Assembly: GCA_003116975.1 (NCBI GenBank)
Contig: BGKB01000232.1
Coordinates: 1 to 64,000 of the forward strand
Reading direction: 5' to 3'
Source of the DNA: Aurantiochytrium sp. KH105
Lineage: Eukaryota; Sar; Bigyra; Thraustochytrida; Thraustochytriidae
DNA: 64,000 nt
Part shown: piece by piece, positions 30,841 through 41,187 of the stretch
Layout of the letters: the number at the start of each line of letters is the position of its first letter
Position numbering within the stretch: position 1 is the stretch's first letter
Position numbers and translations under genes: made by a program
Notes under the pieces: generated by a model
The model's input: only the letters and a program-made list of their open reading frames with translations
Databases searched by the model: none
Told to the model about the DNA's origin: nothing

Positions 30841-31833
30841 ATGGAGGGCTCCGCAAGGGCGCCCTGGACGCCCGTGCAGCTGACCGTGAGCGAGCGCGTG
30901 ACCGTGATGAAGGAGCGCATGCTTCGCGGTCGCGCGAGCAACGAGTCGGAGGAGTTTCTTGAAGCCTTTAACAAGCTCGTGCGCCTGCGCGGCCAGCTGC
31001 GCACCGTGGAGAAGGGCGTGAAAATGTGGCTCGCCAGCAGCAAGTCTCTCTCCAAGTCGGCGCGATTCCTCGCGCAGGCCGTCGAGACGGAACGCGAGGC
31101 GTTTTTCCAGCTTTCCACCGACATGGATCAAGAGCTCGATAACCCGTCGACCCTGGCCGCCATCAGCAAGAAAATCGCCATGCTGGACGAACTCATCTCG
31201 CACCGCTCTACCCTTGCTGCACTGCGCCACCTGCGCAACTACCACATGCGCAGGTCCAAGGCCGTCGACGGTCGTGACATTGACGAGGAGACCAAGGAGG
31301 GACTTCGCCAAGCCGAAGAAGCCGCCAAACTTCGCTATGATGAGCACTACGCAGAACTCCTCGAGTCCATTCGCTTTGTCGTCGGCGAGGCCGACGCGCA
31401 CGGCCACTGCCGTCTCATTTCCCCCGAGCTCAGCGCGTTCAAGCTTTCTCAGTTTCAATTCTTCCTTAATGCGCAGAAAATCATCCAGGGATCAGAAAAG
31501 GAGGACGCACAGGACCTCAACGACGAATGGAACAAATTCACCGTCGGCCTCACGGAAACGCGCGAGCGCGCAAAGAGTAACATTCAGGCCGCACGCAGCA
31601 CCATCAACAGCGGTGCTACGGCGGACGCCAAGGTTGCACAGGTCAGCTCCGATTTTGTTGATGAATACCAGACTGGACTCCAGGACGATGCTCTCGAAGA
31701 TGACGAGACCAATGATGACGACTACGATGAGGAAGATGACAGGTCCAGCTTCTCGCTCGACGACAGCGATCTCGGCCTTTCCCCGGAAACACAGCTCACG
31801 GAACACCCGGATCCTCCTCGTGTCACGCTCTAG
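30841..31833 (+). CDS. BAR-domain-like protein with acidic tail
   Basis: The 330-residue protein starts at ATG 30841 (MEGSARAPW), the first ATG in frame. Residues about 15-280 are almost entirely helical and heptad-like, with blocks such as FNKLVRLRGQLRTVEKGVKMW and SKSLSKSARFLAQAVETE, and later FKLSQFQFFLNAQKI. This pattern, a layered coiled-coil bundle of 200-250 residues, is that of the BAR (amphiphysin/endophilin-type) fold, which senses or bends membranes. The C-terminus is strongly acidic (DDALEDDETNDDDYDEEDD) and there is no SH3 domain. The BAR assignment rests on pattern rather than a diagnostic motif; another helical-bundle family is possible. It is convergent with the AAA ATPase gene. 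Confidence 0.6.
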   Translation: MEGSARAPWTPVQLTVSERVTVMKERMLRGRASNESEEFLEAFNKLVRLRGQLRTVEKGVKMWLASSKSLSKSARFLAQAVETEREAFFQLSTDMDQELDNPSTLAAISKKIAMLDELISHRSTLAALRHLRNYHMRRSKAVDGRDIDEETKEGLRQAEEAAKLRYDEHYAELLESIRFVVGEADAHGHCRLISPELSAFKLSQFQFFLNAQKIIQGSEKEDAQDLNDEWNKFTVGLTETRERAKSNIQAARSTINSGATADAKVAQVSSDFVDEYQTGLQDDALEDDETNDDDYDEEDDRSSFSLDDSDLGLSPETQLTEHPDPPRVTL

Positions 31834-32383
31834 ACATCCGTACTCTTATGATTTCTGTCCTTCGTCCGCAGGCACATTCTTCTTTTCCCTTTTTTTCTTT
31901 TCCTTTCTAACTCGTGTTTGATCTGCACGGATAGCAAGCAACTTGTGCGCTATCGAGGGGGAAAGTGACTCCCTTTCCCGAGAACATAGGAAAACGCTTG
32001 CGCGGTAACACAAAAGCTGTTTAACTACACACATTCTTCGTTTGTTTTGCTATGTTTTGTTTTGTTTTGTTTTGTTTTGTTTTGCTTTGTTTGTTTTCTT
32101 CATGTTCTCGATCTCACCCTCGCCCTCTCTCTCTCTCTCTCTCTGCTTGTCGATACATTCTCTATTTCATCAGATTACAAATGCATTGTCTTCTGACAGA
32201 CAATCAACGCGAGTTGTTGATTTCTGTCATTTCAGTCTTATGCGCGTCTTGCACACGGTAAAAGTACCGAAAGAGAAGGATCCCCCCCCCCCCAGTTCGT
32301 GTTTTCAGGTCTCTGGCCATGCATGCGAGGGGCGTATCCTTCCTCAAAATATGTAATCTCGGACTATCTCGAACGAAAGAAAC
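31834..32383. other. Convergent 3' region between BAR-like and AAA genes
   Basis: It contains a TTTTG pentanucleotide run (about 32041-32090), a CT run (about 32128-32143) and a tract of 12 C (32282-32293). No gene is seen. Confidence 0.6.
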
Positions 32384-34639
32384 TCAGGCCCGCAAGGCCT
32401 GAACGCGCTCAAGGGCAAACTCAATGTGTTCTCGAGTCACTTCGAGCGCCAAAGGATCTCCTGGGTTCGACGAAGCTCGCATTGCCGCAAGCACAGCCTC
32501 TGTATTCACAGCACGAACCTCTGCACACGAATAACCTTCGAGCTCCTGCGCGAGCAAATCGAGATCCACACCAGGAGCCCATGGCGTGCGCATGGTACGA
32601 AAAATAGCGCGCCGATCTTTCTCGTTCGGAAGCGGCACATGCACAGCTGTGCCAAGGCGACCTGGCCGTAAAAGTGCAGCGTCCAGAGCGTCCGCTCGAC
32701 TACAGGCGCCAAGCACAAGCAAACCTTGCTGCGTGTCAATGCCATCGAGTTCATTCAAGAAAGTGCCCAAAACCCGATTGCTAGCCGCGCTCGTCTGCTG
32801 CAAACCACCAGTGCCCAGGTCTCGGCGCGTCGCAATGCTGTCAAGCTCGTCAAAAAAGAGAATGCAAGGCGCCGCGCGCCGCGCGCGTGCAAAAAGATCG
32901 CGAATGAGACGCTCGCTCTCGCCCACGTACTTGGAGACCAAATCGGACGACTTGACACTGACAAAGTTGCACGCCGCCATTTGCCCAAGCTTGTGCGCCA
33001 GAAGCGTCTTGCCGCATCCCGATGGACCATGCAGCAAGACGCCGGTCGGAGACTGAGCCCCGAGACGCCGACTCGAGTCTGGCTGAAGCCATTGCCATTG
33101 AATCAGCTGCCGCAGCCGCTCTCGGACCTCCTTGTACCCCGCTAGTTCTGGGAGCGCATTTGCCGCGCGCTGCGCTTCTTGAATATCCCCTGCAGTTACC
33201 AGCGCGCGAGGTCTTGTTGAGGCTGCACGCACAAGCATGGTCTCTACTGACTCGCGCTGTGGGTCCCAGCTTCGCGCCAAGAGCGCAAAGTCACCGGCCA
33301 CGAATCCAGCCGTGCATTCCGCAAGAGAATCGATTGTCTCCTCGTTCGAGTCATTGTGCAAGAAACCCCGCGCAAGAAGAGCCCGCTCTTCCCGTGATGG
33401 AACGTCGAGCAAGAGATGAAGTGGAAAGGCCGTCGCACTGCTTGACGCAACCAGTCGTGGCGGAAGTCTGCTCACCTCTGAATCGGCACACGTGCCAACG
33501 ACAAAAACGCGGCCACCTGCTGCGTCGTCGCGCTGCAAAAGCGTGCAAAGCCAATCTACAACCCGTGTTCGGGCCTCTCGAGCCTCGTCGTCACGCAGAG
33601 AAACGATCGCGTCCAAATCATCCACCAAAATGACGTGCAAGTCTGCTGCACGAGGTCCCACTCGACGCGGAAGTGGCGATCGTCCAGCTTCAAGCAACAA
33701 GGAGGCGCAGTTCACTCCGGTGACGTCAATGCTTCTCTCCTGCGAGGCATACTTTGACCTCAAGCGAAGCCGAAGTTGCTCGAGACAAAAAGACTTTCCA
33801 GACCCAAGTGGTCCGCTCAGCAGAGCTCCACACGGCGCCATGGCATGCTTGCTCCTACCAAGAGCGACAAGCTCTTCCAGGTCAGAAAGCAAAGATTTCA
33901 TGGCATTTCCAAAGACGAGATCATCCAAGTCAAGTTCCATCGCAGCTGCCTCTTCCTCGACTTGAATATCGGAGCTGAAACGTAAGAAACCGGCCGTCGT
34001 CGATGCCACTCGCAAAACGATCAGCACGCCAAGCACGCGCACAAGATATACAGCATTTGGGGCGATGTATAGCCCGCAAAGACGTCTCCGCACGGCTGCA
34101 GCTACGTTGACGTGTTCGAGTCCTGTGCGAGGTGGTATCGGTCTCCCGCGAGGCCCGCTCAGAGCAAAACGAACGAGTCCTAGCGGTTCTGCTCTCGCTG
34201 TCGCCAGCGATGGCTTTGCCCGATTCTGCCATCGCACATGGACTTCATTCTCCAGACCTGTCGAAGCCGCAAGGGCCTCATCGACCACGATCGTCCTCTC
34301 TGGCACATTTTCGTCAAGCACGAGGCTACATGCCGTGGCCGGCGGGTCTTCGTTTTCTGGCAGTGTTTTCTCGGTCGTCTTGAAGAGAAGCACGGCCCCC
34401 GACGGCGCTTCGAGGCCCTTGACGGCGAGGTCTTCGTCGACGAGGTCTTCCTTGTCCTCAAGGTTGTCCTCCTCGTCGTTTCCGCTTGTGTCGCAGAGCT
34501 CGCGTCGCGCCGCGTGGTCTTCGTCGAGCAGCCTGCGGGCCGTCTCGGGGTGCACCCGCGCGACGTGCAAGAGCTGCGCGGGTGCGCGGCCGCCGTTCGC
34601 CCAGCGCTCGAGCCGGAGCCGCGCGCGAGCGGCCTCCAT
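32384..34639 (-). CDS. AFG2/CDC48-like double AAA+ ATPase
   Basis: From ATG 34639 (MEAARARLRL) the protein has 751 residues. A divergent N-domain (about 1-240) is followed by two AAA+ modules. D1 has Walker A GPLGSGKS at 276-283 and Walker B VILVDDLDAI. D2 has Walker A GPSGCGKT at 538-545, pore-loop SSDLVSKYVGESE, Walker B ILFFDELDSI and the RPGRLG arginine-finger region. The two-ring layout and length fit the AFG2/SPATA5L1 branch (ribosome biogenesis unfoldases) better than canonical CDC48/VCP (about 800) or PEX1/PEX6. The family branch is inferred; the double AAA architecture is certain. The gene shares a 187-bp divergent 5' region with LYRM7/MZM1. Confidence 0.85.
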   Translation of the reverse strand: MEAARARLRLERWANGGRAPAQLLHVARVHPETARRLLDEDHAARRELCDTSGNDEEDNLEDKEDLVDEDLAVKGLEAPSGAVLLFKTTEKTLPENEDPPATACSLVLDENVPERTIVVDEALAASTGLENEVHVRWQNRAKPSLATARAEPLGLVRFALSGPRGRPIPPRTGLEHVNVAAAVRRRLCGLYIAPNAVYLVRVLGVLIVLRVASTTAGFLRFSSDIQVEEEAAAMELDLDDLVFGNAMKSLLSDLEELVALGRSKHAMAPCGALLSGPLGSGKSFCLEQLRLRLRSKYASQERSIDVTGVNCASLLLEAGRSPLPRRVGPRAADLHVILVDDLDAIVSLRDDEAREARTRVVDWLCTLLQRDDAAGGRVFVVGTCADSEVSRLPPRLVASSSATAFPLHLLLDVPSREERALLARGFLHNDSNEETIDSLAECTAGFVAGDFALLARSWDPQRESVETMLVRAASTRPRALVTAGDIQEAQRAANALPELAGYKEVRERLRQLIQWQWLQPDSSRRLGAQSPTGVLLHGPSGCGKTLLAHKLGQMAACNFVSVKSSDLVSKYVGESERLIRDLFARARRAAPCILFFDELDSIATRRDLGTGGLQQTSAASNRVLGTFLNELDGIDTQQGLLVLGACSRADALDAALLRPGRLGTAVHVPLPNEKDRRAIFRTMRTPWAPGVDLDLLAQELEGYSCAEVRAVNTEAVLAAMRASSNPGDPLALEVTREHIEFALERVQALRA

Positions 34640-34826
34640 GGCGACCACCCACGCGCCTTGCTGCAGTTCTCGATCTACGACCGCGACGTCGTGCCCGACC
34701 TCGTCGCGCGGAGCGAGCGAGCAAAGGAGCGAGCGAGCGAGGGCGCAGCGCGCAGCAGCGAAGAGGCTTTGGCGCCGAGGCAGGCGAGGAGGAGATCGAG
34801 GGAGGTCCCTGGCTTGCTTGGGCAAG
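34640..34826. promoter_or_regulatory. Compact bidirectional promoter region (AAA ATPase / LYRM7) with GAGC runs
   Basis: Only 187 bp separate the two divergent ATGs, so both promoters and 5' UTRs must be here or overlap the genes. GAGC runs at 34711-34722 and 34727-34741 are in sense orientation for LYRM7, ending about 86 nt upstream of its ATG. Confidence 0.55.
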
Positions 34827-35204
34827 ATGCAAAAGGCCGCGGTCGTGCAGGGCTACAGGCGGCTGCTGCGCGCGCGCGGCAAGCTCTTTAACGGAGACAC
34901 GCGCGCGTTGCGGGAGTCGCAGGTCGCGCTGCGGGCCGCCTTCGAGGTGAACCGCCACGAGGCAGATGCGAACCGCATCAATGACATGATCAAGGACATT
35001 GGCGAGGCCGAAGATATGATGCTCCACGGTCTCGTCCAGGCTCGCCTGAACGAGCGCGGTAACTACGAAATGCAGGACGTCAAGCCCGTCGATCTCGGCA
35101 GCGGAGAATTCCAGCCCATCGACCCCGCAGAGCTCGAGGAGCAGCAGCGTGGAGACAGGTCTGGCATTATTAGCTCGAGCAAGGACAAGCCGAGCTCAAA
35201 CTGA
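34827..35204 (+). CDS. Mitochondrial complex III assembly factor, LYR family (LYRM7/MZM1)
   Basis: The 125-residue protein starts at ATG 34827. It has the LYR-family helix with a GYRRLLRAR variant of the Leu-Tyr-Arg motif at about 9-16, then FNGDTRALRESQ, the hallmark FEVNRHEADANRI (charged Arg/Asn/His block of MZM1) and a third helix (IGEAEDMMLHGLVQARL). The family chaperones the Rieske iron-sulfur protein in the matrix before insertion into complex III. Length is slightly above the usual 105-120 because of a hydrophilic tail. The first position of the LYR motif is Gly. It is convergent with PAN3, 463 bp between stops. Confidence 0.88.
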   Translation: MQKAAVVQGYRRLLRARGKLFNGDTRALRESQVALRAAFEVNRHEADANRINDMIKDIGEAEDMMLHGLVQARLNERGNYEMQDVKPVDLGSGEFQPIDPAELEEQQRGDRSGIISSSKDKPSSN

Positions 35205-35667
35205 TTTGCTCGATTGATCGACCGCAACATGCTGCGGCCACTCGGCAACAAAGGCGCTGCTTGCCTGGCTAGACCAAATGCACAGTCGCGGTGCATCACT
35301 CTTCTTAAAAGTAGATGTACTGTGCTTGTTGAACGCGCTCGTGAACCACTTCACCGAGTCTTTACAGGATGAGGCCAACCAAGCTGAGAGGTTTCGTTCG
35401 ACCACACCACGCCACGATGCTGAGTGATGAAAGTAGTACACAATGAACACATTTGATGACGGGACACAAGTAAAGAAGAAGGAAAAGAAGAAGAAGAAGA
35501 AGAAGAGGGTAAAATGGGGGCAAGCCACCACTTGTTAGTAAAGAGGCATGTTTTTCACTTGCATCCAAACGTTGAATTTGGCTCGCTTGCTCCTTCTATA
35601 AAAAGAAACGTCTAGACCAGGGAGCGATCAGTTCGAAGGGTGAAAAAAAAATCAGGCTTATCTCACG
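35205..35667. other. Convergent 3' region between LYRM7 and PAN3
   Basis: It contains an AAG-rich tract (about 35473-35507) and no supported gene. Confidence 0.6.
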
Positions 35668-37245
35668 TCAGTACATTTGATGATGCGCGTAGGGATTTGC
35701 GGCGGCGTGACCCGCAGCGGCAGCAGCGGCATACGGATTGCCGCTGCCCGCACCAGCCTGGTGAGCGTAGCTCATGTGGCCAGGATGCATCATGGGGCCG
35801 CGTCGGCCAGGCATGCCGCCCACGGCTGCAGCCTGCGCTGCCGCAAAGCCCTGTGCCGGCTTGGGCGGCCCACCCGCCATCTTGAGCTGAAAATACTGCG
35901 AGGAGCGGTGCGCCTCGTGCAACTCCACAAAGGCCTCGTCGATGCACTTGCGGACGTCTGCATAGGTGACCATGAGAATGGAGCGGCCGTCCCGGCTGTT
36001 GAGCAAGATCTTTTCCATGGAACCAACGTCTAGCTTTTGCAGACAAGTGACAATGTGACCGATATCCAGCCACGGCTTGCCGTCGTCTGTGGTTTGGTGA
36101 AAGACGTAGTCGCGGAAGAGCTTGATAATGTAGCGGTCGCCCGTCTCGGCCCATGACGCAGACTCAGACTTGCCGTACTCGGGCCGCTCCGTAACGAGGT
36201 TGATCTTGAACAAGAGTCGATTCAGCCGGCTCGTTTCGAGCTGCTTGCACAGCTGCTCCTCCAAGGCGTCCGAGTGACTGTACATTTCGTCTAGCTCCGA
36301 AAGTAGCCCGCGCGAGCACAGACCCAACATGTCGTACACCGTGCAGGACTTGTGAAGCGGGAGCGCCACCATGGTGGTGAACTCCTTCGAGTACCGCGAC
36401 GAGACAAAGTCGACGGCATCCTGCCAGCTGTCCTTGACTTGCGTCGACATGCAGGCCAGCATAAGCATGAGCTTGGAGACGGCTTGAACATCCTCTAGCA
36501 CGTGTTTGTCCTCGGTGTCGGAGAAGGGGCCCTCTACAACATGCATGAGTCCCGAGCACGCCACCCGGACCCGGTTCCGCCCGGTGAGAAGCACTGTGTG
36601 CGGGGAAATGCCGCCCCGGAATGAAACCTTTTGCTCGTGCGTTGCGCGCAGCGCAGACAAGAGCTGCACAGCCAAGGACCACAAAATGTTTTCTGGGAGC
36701 GCATTCGACATGCTCCGTGCGTTGACATAGTCGTGCAGGGTTTGCGCGCCTGGCCAGTAGTCATGCACCAAGAAGACGGCGCGCTGGTGCACAAACGCTT
36801 GGCGCAGAGGAACCACATTGGCGTGCCGTACACGCTTCCAGAGACCCACCGCCAGCTCGCAGCACTGCTCTAATGCCTGCACGTTGCGCATGTTGTCGAT
36901 GCGCCGCAGCGCATACACGTGTCCGTCGCGACGGTTGACTACCTTGAAGACGCTTGTTGGATATCCGCACGAACCCGCGGCACCGCGCGTCTTGCCCGGA
37001 TCGTCGAGCGGGTTCACCAGGTTGAACCACTTGGGAACCTCTTTGTTGCGTGCGTCCGAGAGAGGCAGTCGTTTCATCGTCAGCTTGAGGCTGTGTGCAA
37101 AATACGAACGCAGATCGGGACTCATTTGCGTTGTGCCAAACGTCCTTCGTGGCGGCAGCGGTTCGCACGCCTTGCACTGAAGCCTCTCTGATTCAATCAT
37201 GTACTGGCTTTGCTGCATCTCCATCTCGTGCTCTTGCTGCTCGCG

Positions 37246-37276
<31 letters not shown>

Positions 37277-37917
37277 TGCGATGATCCGTGCTGCCCCTGG
37301 TGTTGCGGATGAAAGTAGGCCTGCTGCTGCTGCTGCTGCTGCTGCTGATGTTGCTGTTGTTGTTGATGATGATGGTGCACTTGATTCATGCCATCCTGGT
37401 CATCCGTGGACGGCAGCGACGAGGTCGCCGACAGGGACGTCGACCCGGAGAGCGGCACGAACGAAGGCGAGTCGCTCTTTGGCACAAAGGGCGCCGAGGT
37501 GGACCTGGGCACGAAGGACGCCGCCGAAGATTTGAGCGCCCCGGGCATTTCGTCCATCTTGTCCTCGCCCGCCGCGATCTCGCGCGGGAGGCTCCGGTCG
37601 TCTCCTGGCCCCTTCTCCTGCTCCCCGGCCCCGCGCGCCCGCGTCTGCCAGCCCCGCCCGCGGCCGAGCGGCTGGCGCGGCAGTAGCGGCGCCGCGGCAG
37701 ACGAAATGGCGGGGCCCAGGCGCCTCTCCCTGCGCGCTGCGCGTTCCTCCGGGGCGCGGGCCGCCGGTCTGCGCCGCGCAGGCAGGCGGGCGGGGGAGGG
37801 AGCGGGCGGGCGAGCGCGCGCGCAGCCAGGTCGCAGCCACCCGCCGGGCGACCGCGTGCGCGCGGCGTCCGGTCGCTCCAGATCGGTCTGCTTGCTCGCC
37901 GCGGCCGCTTTTTCCAT
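35668..37917 (-). CDS. PAN2-PAN3 deadenylation complex subunit PAN3
   Basis: The frame gives 749 residues from ATG 37917. Residues 1-120 are Arg/Ala/Pro-rich, so ATG 37557 (MDEMPGALKSS) is a credible alternative start. Three evenly spaced FVP motifs (135-137, 144-146, 153-155) resemble PAM2 sites for poly(A)-binding protein. A poly-His/poly-Gln segment (about 180-235) follows. The pseudokinase domain (about 300-560) has SVFKVVNRRDGHVYALRRIDN and HDYWPGAQTLHDYV, with degenerate catalytic motifs as is normal for PAN3. The C-terminal knob (GDRYIIKLFRDYVFHQTTDDGKPWLDIGHIVTCLQKLDVG) that binds PAN2 is highly conserved. It recruits the PAN2 exonuclease to mRNA poly(A) tails in the cytoplasm. Confidence 0.94.
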
Positions 37918-39099
37918 GCCCTCCTTTTTCCCGCAGAGAGAGACGAGCAGAAGGCGGCTAGGTACGGGCTACGACCCGCTAGGCGGCGCCGAAGGCGAAG
38001 GCGCACGGCGAGAGGCGAAGAGCCCCGGCGGGCGGGGGAGAAGCGAGGCGAGGATGCGGAGGGATCCGAGGCGACGAGGCGAAGCGGAAGAACGGAGATT
38101 GGTCTTGTCGGCAGAGGAGTCTTCGAGCGTATCGCCGAAGAGAGACTCGGGCGTCGGAAGATGAAAGAACGAAGCGAGGCTTGAGATCTGGAAAGAGCGA
38201 GATCTCAGTCAAGTTGTAGGCCTTGACGAGTGCTCTTGTAGTGCGAGGCCGGATAAAGAAAAGGGGAGAAGGTGATGTCTTTACGAGCTATGCATCTCAT
38301 GCTCTTTACGAGAAAAGAGTGTAGAACGATGATTGTCGAAGATTGAGGAAAGAAACTCATGGACAAAGATCATTTCCAAACAAAATATCTCTCCCAAGCA
38401 AAAATGCTTATAGTAACCCTTTCGCATTGTGCCAATGCATGAAAGATCGCATTTCTTGCTAGGCTCCACCACGAAAAATGATAGGGGTCACGCAATCGCG
38501 AGTGCGTGTTTATCTCTGCATTCATCATGTCGTGTGTAGCCCCCACGCGTGAGAGGATCGTCATGGACAGATGACCCCATTGAACCACTCAGGCTGCTAC
38601 CGATGGAGGCAGAGCGCATGGCATTCGCAAAACGGGTTTACCAATCCAAAAAAGCGACCCATCCACGTCATTATGTAGTAGTACTACTATTCGCCGGACG
38701 CGCCAGCTCGCGCAAGCCTTGTTGCAGATCGCAAAGCCCGAAAGAGAAACAGTTCGCGAGACTGCGCGGCGCCGAGGCCTCGCCGCAGAGACGCTCGGTG
38801 AGAGCGCGCGCGAGCGTGGCCCAGTCCGCGGCGCCCGAGGTGAGCGCAGTGGTGGCGACTTCCACTTCGGCCGTTCGTGCTTTCCCAACACAAGGAAACT
38901 TGCAAGGGAAGACACAGAGCAATCAATTCCGCATCGCTTCCAACGCTCGAACCAAAAGCGCAAGTCTTGCTCGAGACCTTCGCGGCAGCGCGCGCAAGTG
39001 CGGCACGCGCGCGCGAGCGAGCGAGCGAGCGAGCGAGATAAGTGGCAGCCTTCAACGTTGGCAAAGAGGTTTCTCGCCAGGCAGGAGAAGGTAAGAACG
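37918..39099. other. Divergent region between PAN3 and polyprenyl synthase
   Basis: It holds the 5' regions of both genes, with a GAGC run at 39013-39037. The in-frame extension upstream of ATG 39100 (from 38719) has no ATG and is Arg/Ser-rich, so it is treated as leader. No other gene is supported. Confidence 0.6.
39013..39037 (+). promoter_or_regulatory. GAGC run upstream of the polyprenyl synthase
   Basis: About six tandem GAGC units on the coding strand end 62 nt before ATG 39100. Confidence 0.4.
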
Positions 39100-40521
39100 A
39101 TGCGTGGGGCAGCGACAAGAATCGCGAGACTTGGGACGCAGCGGGCCCAGGGGACGACGCGTCCCATCTTGGTGCGGCGCGCGAGCAGCACGACCGTGGA
39201 CGGCCGCGACAAGGGCGACGAAGGAGGATCGACCGTGCAGCGCGTGACGGTCTCGGACTCGACCGGCGACGATCGGCTGCGCAAGTGGGAAAAGAGACTC
39301 GAGCCTGCGCTCCAACGCGTCACGGCTCAGGTGGACGAAGCGCTGCGCGAAATCAAAGAGCTGCGCACGAATGTGCCTACCTGGGTCAAGGCCATGGAAG
39401 CCGTGGAGAAGATTGCGATCTCAAAGCGCAAACATCTCTTTCGCCCGCAACTTGTGCTCCTCGGATTCGCCGCTGGCAGCGGCCAAGAAACCTGGGACTT
39501 TGCGCGCGAACTTCCAGAAGGCCTGACGGCATTCGCCGCTGGAGTTGAGCTCCAACACCTCTTTATGTTCGTGCACGATGATATGATGGACAATGCTCGT
39601 ACGCGACGCGGTCACGATACGGTGCACGTGGCGGTGGCCAAGAGCGGTCGCGACAGCAATGAGCAGACATCGCGATCCTCGTCTTCGGCTTCATCATTGC
39701 GGCCGAGCCCTCTGGATCCGAGCTCCGTACAATACCTCACGACGCTTGTAGGTGACGTGTTGCAGGCCAAATCCGCCGCGCTGCTCGCCTCTGGTGAGCG
39801 ATCCATGTCATCCAAGGGCGGGACGGCGCTCCCGAGCGCCGCTGAGATCGTCTTTGCAGGCGCCTTGCGAGCGGGTGCCGCTCAGTTTGACGATATCCTG
39901 GGCTGGCCCGGAATCGAGCGCACGCTTTCACTTGCTTCGCTGGACGCAGGAAATGATAATGCCGTCGTCGATGCCGAAGTCTCGCTGATGCTGCGTCAGA
40001 TCATGGACAAGGCCTCGTCTCACAGCTTTGCCGCGCCTCTTGTTGGTGGTCTTCGGCTTGGAGCGCAGGTTCATCCGGCCACGTCTCTCGATGATCTCGA
40101 AGAGTGCTGCCTTCACTGGGCCGAGCATGCCGGTGCGGCCTTTCAGGCACTTGATGATGCGATGGATCTTGTACTCGACCCGCAAGATTCTGGCAAAGAC
40201 CGTCTTCAGGATTTTCAGGAAGGTAGGCTCTCGGTTCCTCTCTTTGTTCTTCGGCAAAAAGCCACGCCTGACGAATGGAACAGCGTTTTACAGATCTTTG
40301 CAGCCAAGGCTCTCATGACGCCCTCGGAGCGGCACATGCTGCTCAAGCTCGCAAGCAAATACCGTCTTGCTGAGGCCACACTCGACGTTGTCGACAAGGA
40401 GATCTATTTTGCAAAGACCTTTAATCCTTCCAGCGCCCCTCTGCTTGCTGAAGGCCTCGACGTCTTTCTTCACGGCCTTGCCAGGCTCTCTGCATCTCTT
40501 CGCGAGAGACTTCAGCAATAA
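39100..40521 (+). CDS. Mitochondrial polyprenyl diphosphate synthase
   Basis: The 473-residue protein starts at ATG 39100 with an Arg/Ala/Thr-rich, acid-poor leader (MRGAATRIARLGTQRAQGTT), typical of mitochondrial import. The trans-isoprenyl synthase core has KHLFRPQLVLLG, the first Asp-rich motif HDDMMDNARTRRG (DDMMD 160-164) and the second, FQALDDAMD (352-356), followed by KDRLQDFQEGRLSVPLF. It condenses isopentenyl diphosphate onto allylic diphosphates. The location suggests a long-chain synthase for the ubiquinone side chain. A Ser-rich insertion (about 185-210) and further loops before the second motif make it longer than typical 320-400-residue enzymes. The usual GGKRxRP box is weakened to SKRKHLFRP. 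Chain length cannot be read from the sequence. Confidence 0.85.
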   Translation: MRGAATRIARLGTQRAQGTTRPILVRRASSTTVDGRDKGDEGGSTVQRVTVSDSTGDDRLRKWEKRLEPALQRVTAQVDEALREIKELRTNVPTWVKAMEAVEKIAISKRKHLFRPQLVLLGFAAGSGQETWDFARELPEGLTAFAAGVELQHLFMFVHDDMMDNARTRRGHDTVHVAVAKSGRDSNEQTSRSSSSASSLRPSPLDPSSVQYLTTLVGDVLQAKSAALLASGERSMSSKGGTALPSAAEIVFAGALRAGAAQFDDILGWPGIERTLSLASLDAGNDNAVVDAEVSLMLRQIMDKASSHSFAAPLVGGLRLGAQVHPATSLDDLEECCLHWAEHAGAAFQALDDAMDLVLDPQDSGKDRLQDFQEGRLSVPLFVLRQKATPDEWNSVLQIFAAKALMTPSERHMLLKLASKYRLAEATLDVVDKEIYFAKTFNPSSAPLLAEGLDVFLHGLARLSASLRERLQQ

Positions 40522-41187
40522 GAGAGATACACGCCTTCGCTTCTTACTGTTCTTGTTAGTATGTATGTATACCGACTGACAGACTCATCACTCATCAGGC
40601 TCGGGCTTCGACCCGCCATCATTATCTATTTTCTTCGTAACGCCTCAACGGGTCACCTTGTTGATTGGATGGTCGGTTGGCCAACTAGCTTCAACGACAT
40701 GCTTTCTCAAAAGCGAACCTAAAAGTATCCGTTGGAGAAAAAAAAAAACTTGAACTACGCGAATTTGGGCGGGCCCATCAGCAACGAAAGGCCTGCGAGA
40801 GTGGAAGAAATGCCGAGTCGTGTGTCAACGCGAAACGGTGACTTGAGCTTGCTCACGCACAATGTTATAGTCGTTTTCGCTCAGTCGTCTTGTCCACCCC
40901 GTGCCAGCGGAGGAGACCTGAGCGAGCACATCCGTGAGCGCTCTTGCCTCAATAGCAAATACGATTTTCCTTTTTTGTACGCACCTGTGCGGGCGTCCGC
41001 GGACGCGCTGCATCAAAGGCGCTCGGGCAGGCAAGCCGAATCACACGCACAAAGGCTCAAGTAATTGGGTGAGTGCGTGAGCGAAAGAACGAACGAGCGA
41101 AGGAGCGCGAGCGTAAAGACGCCAAAACCTTGACGAAATACCATTCTTGTCAGGACGTCTGTCTAGAAAAGACGAGAGAACGGCATC
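40522..41187. other. Intergenic region between polyprenyl synthase and CTL-like gene
   Basis: It carries a mixed GAGC/GAAC run (41079-41112) on the coding strand, 75 nt before the CTL ATG. No gene is called in between. Confidence 0.55.

Noticed and set aside
32586-34232. Overlapping plus-strand frames opposite the AAA ATPase
   Set aside because: Antisense shadows; the minus-strand frame carries both Walker A/B sets.
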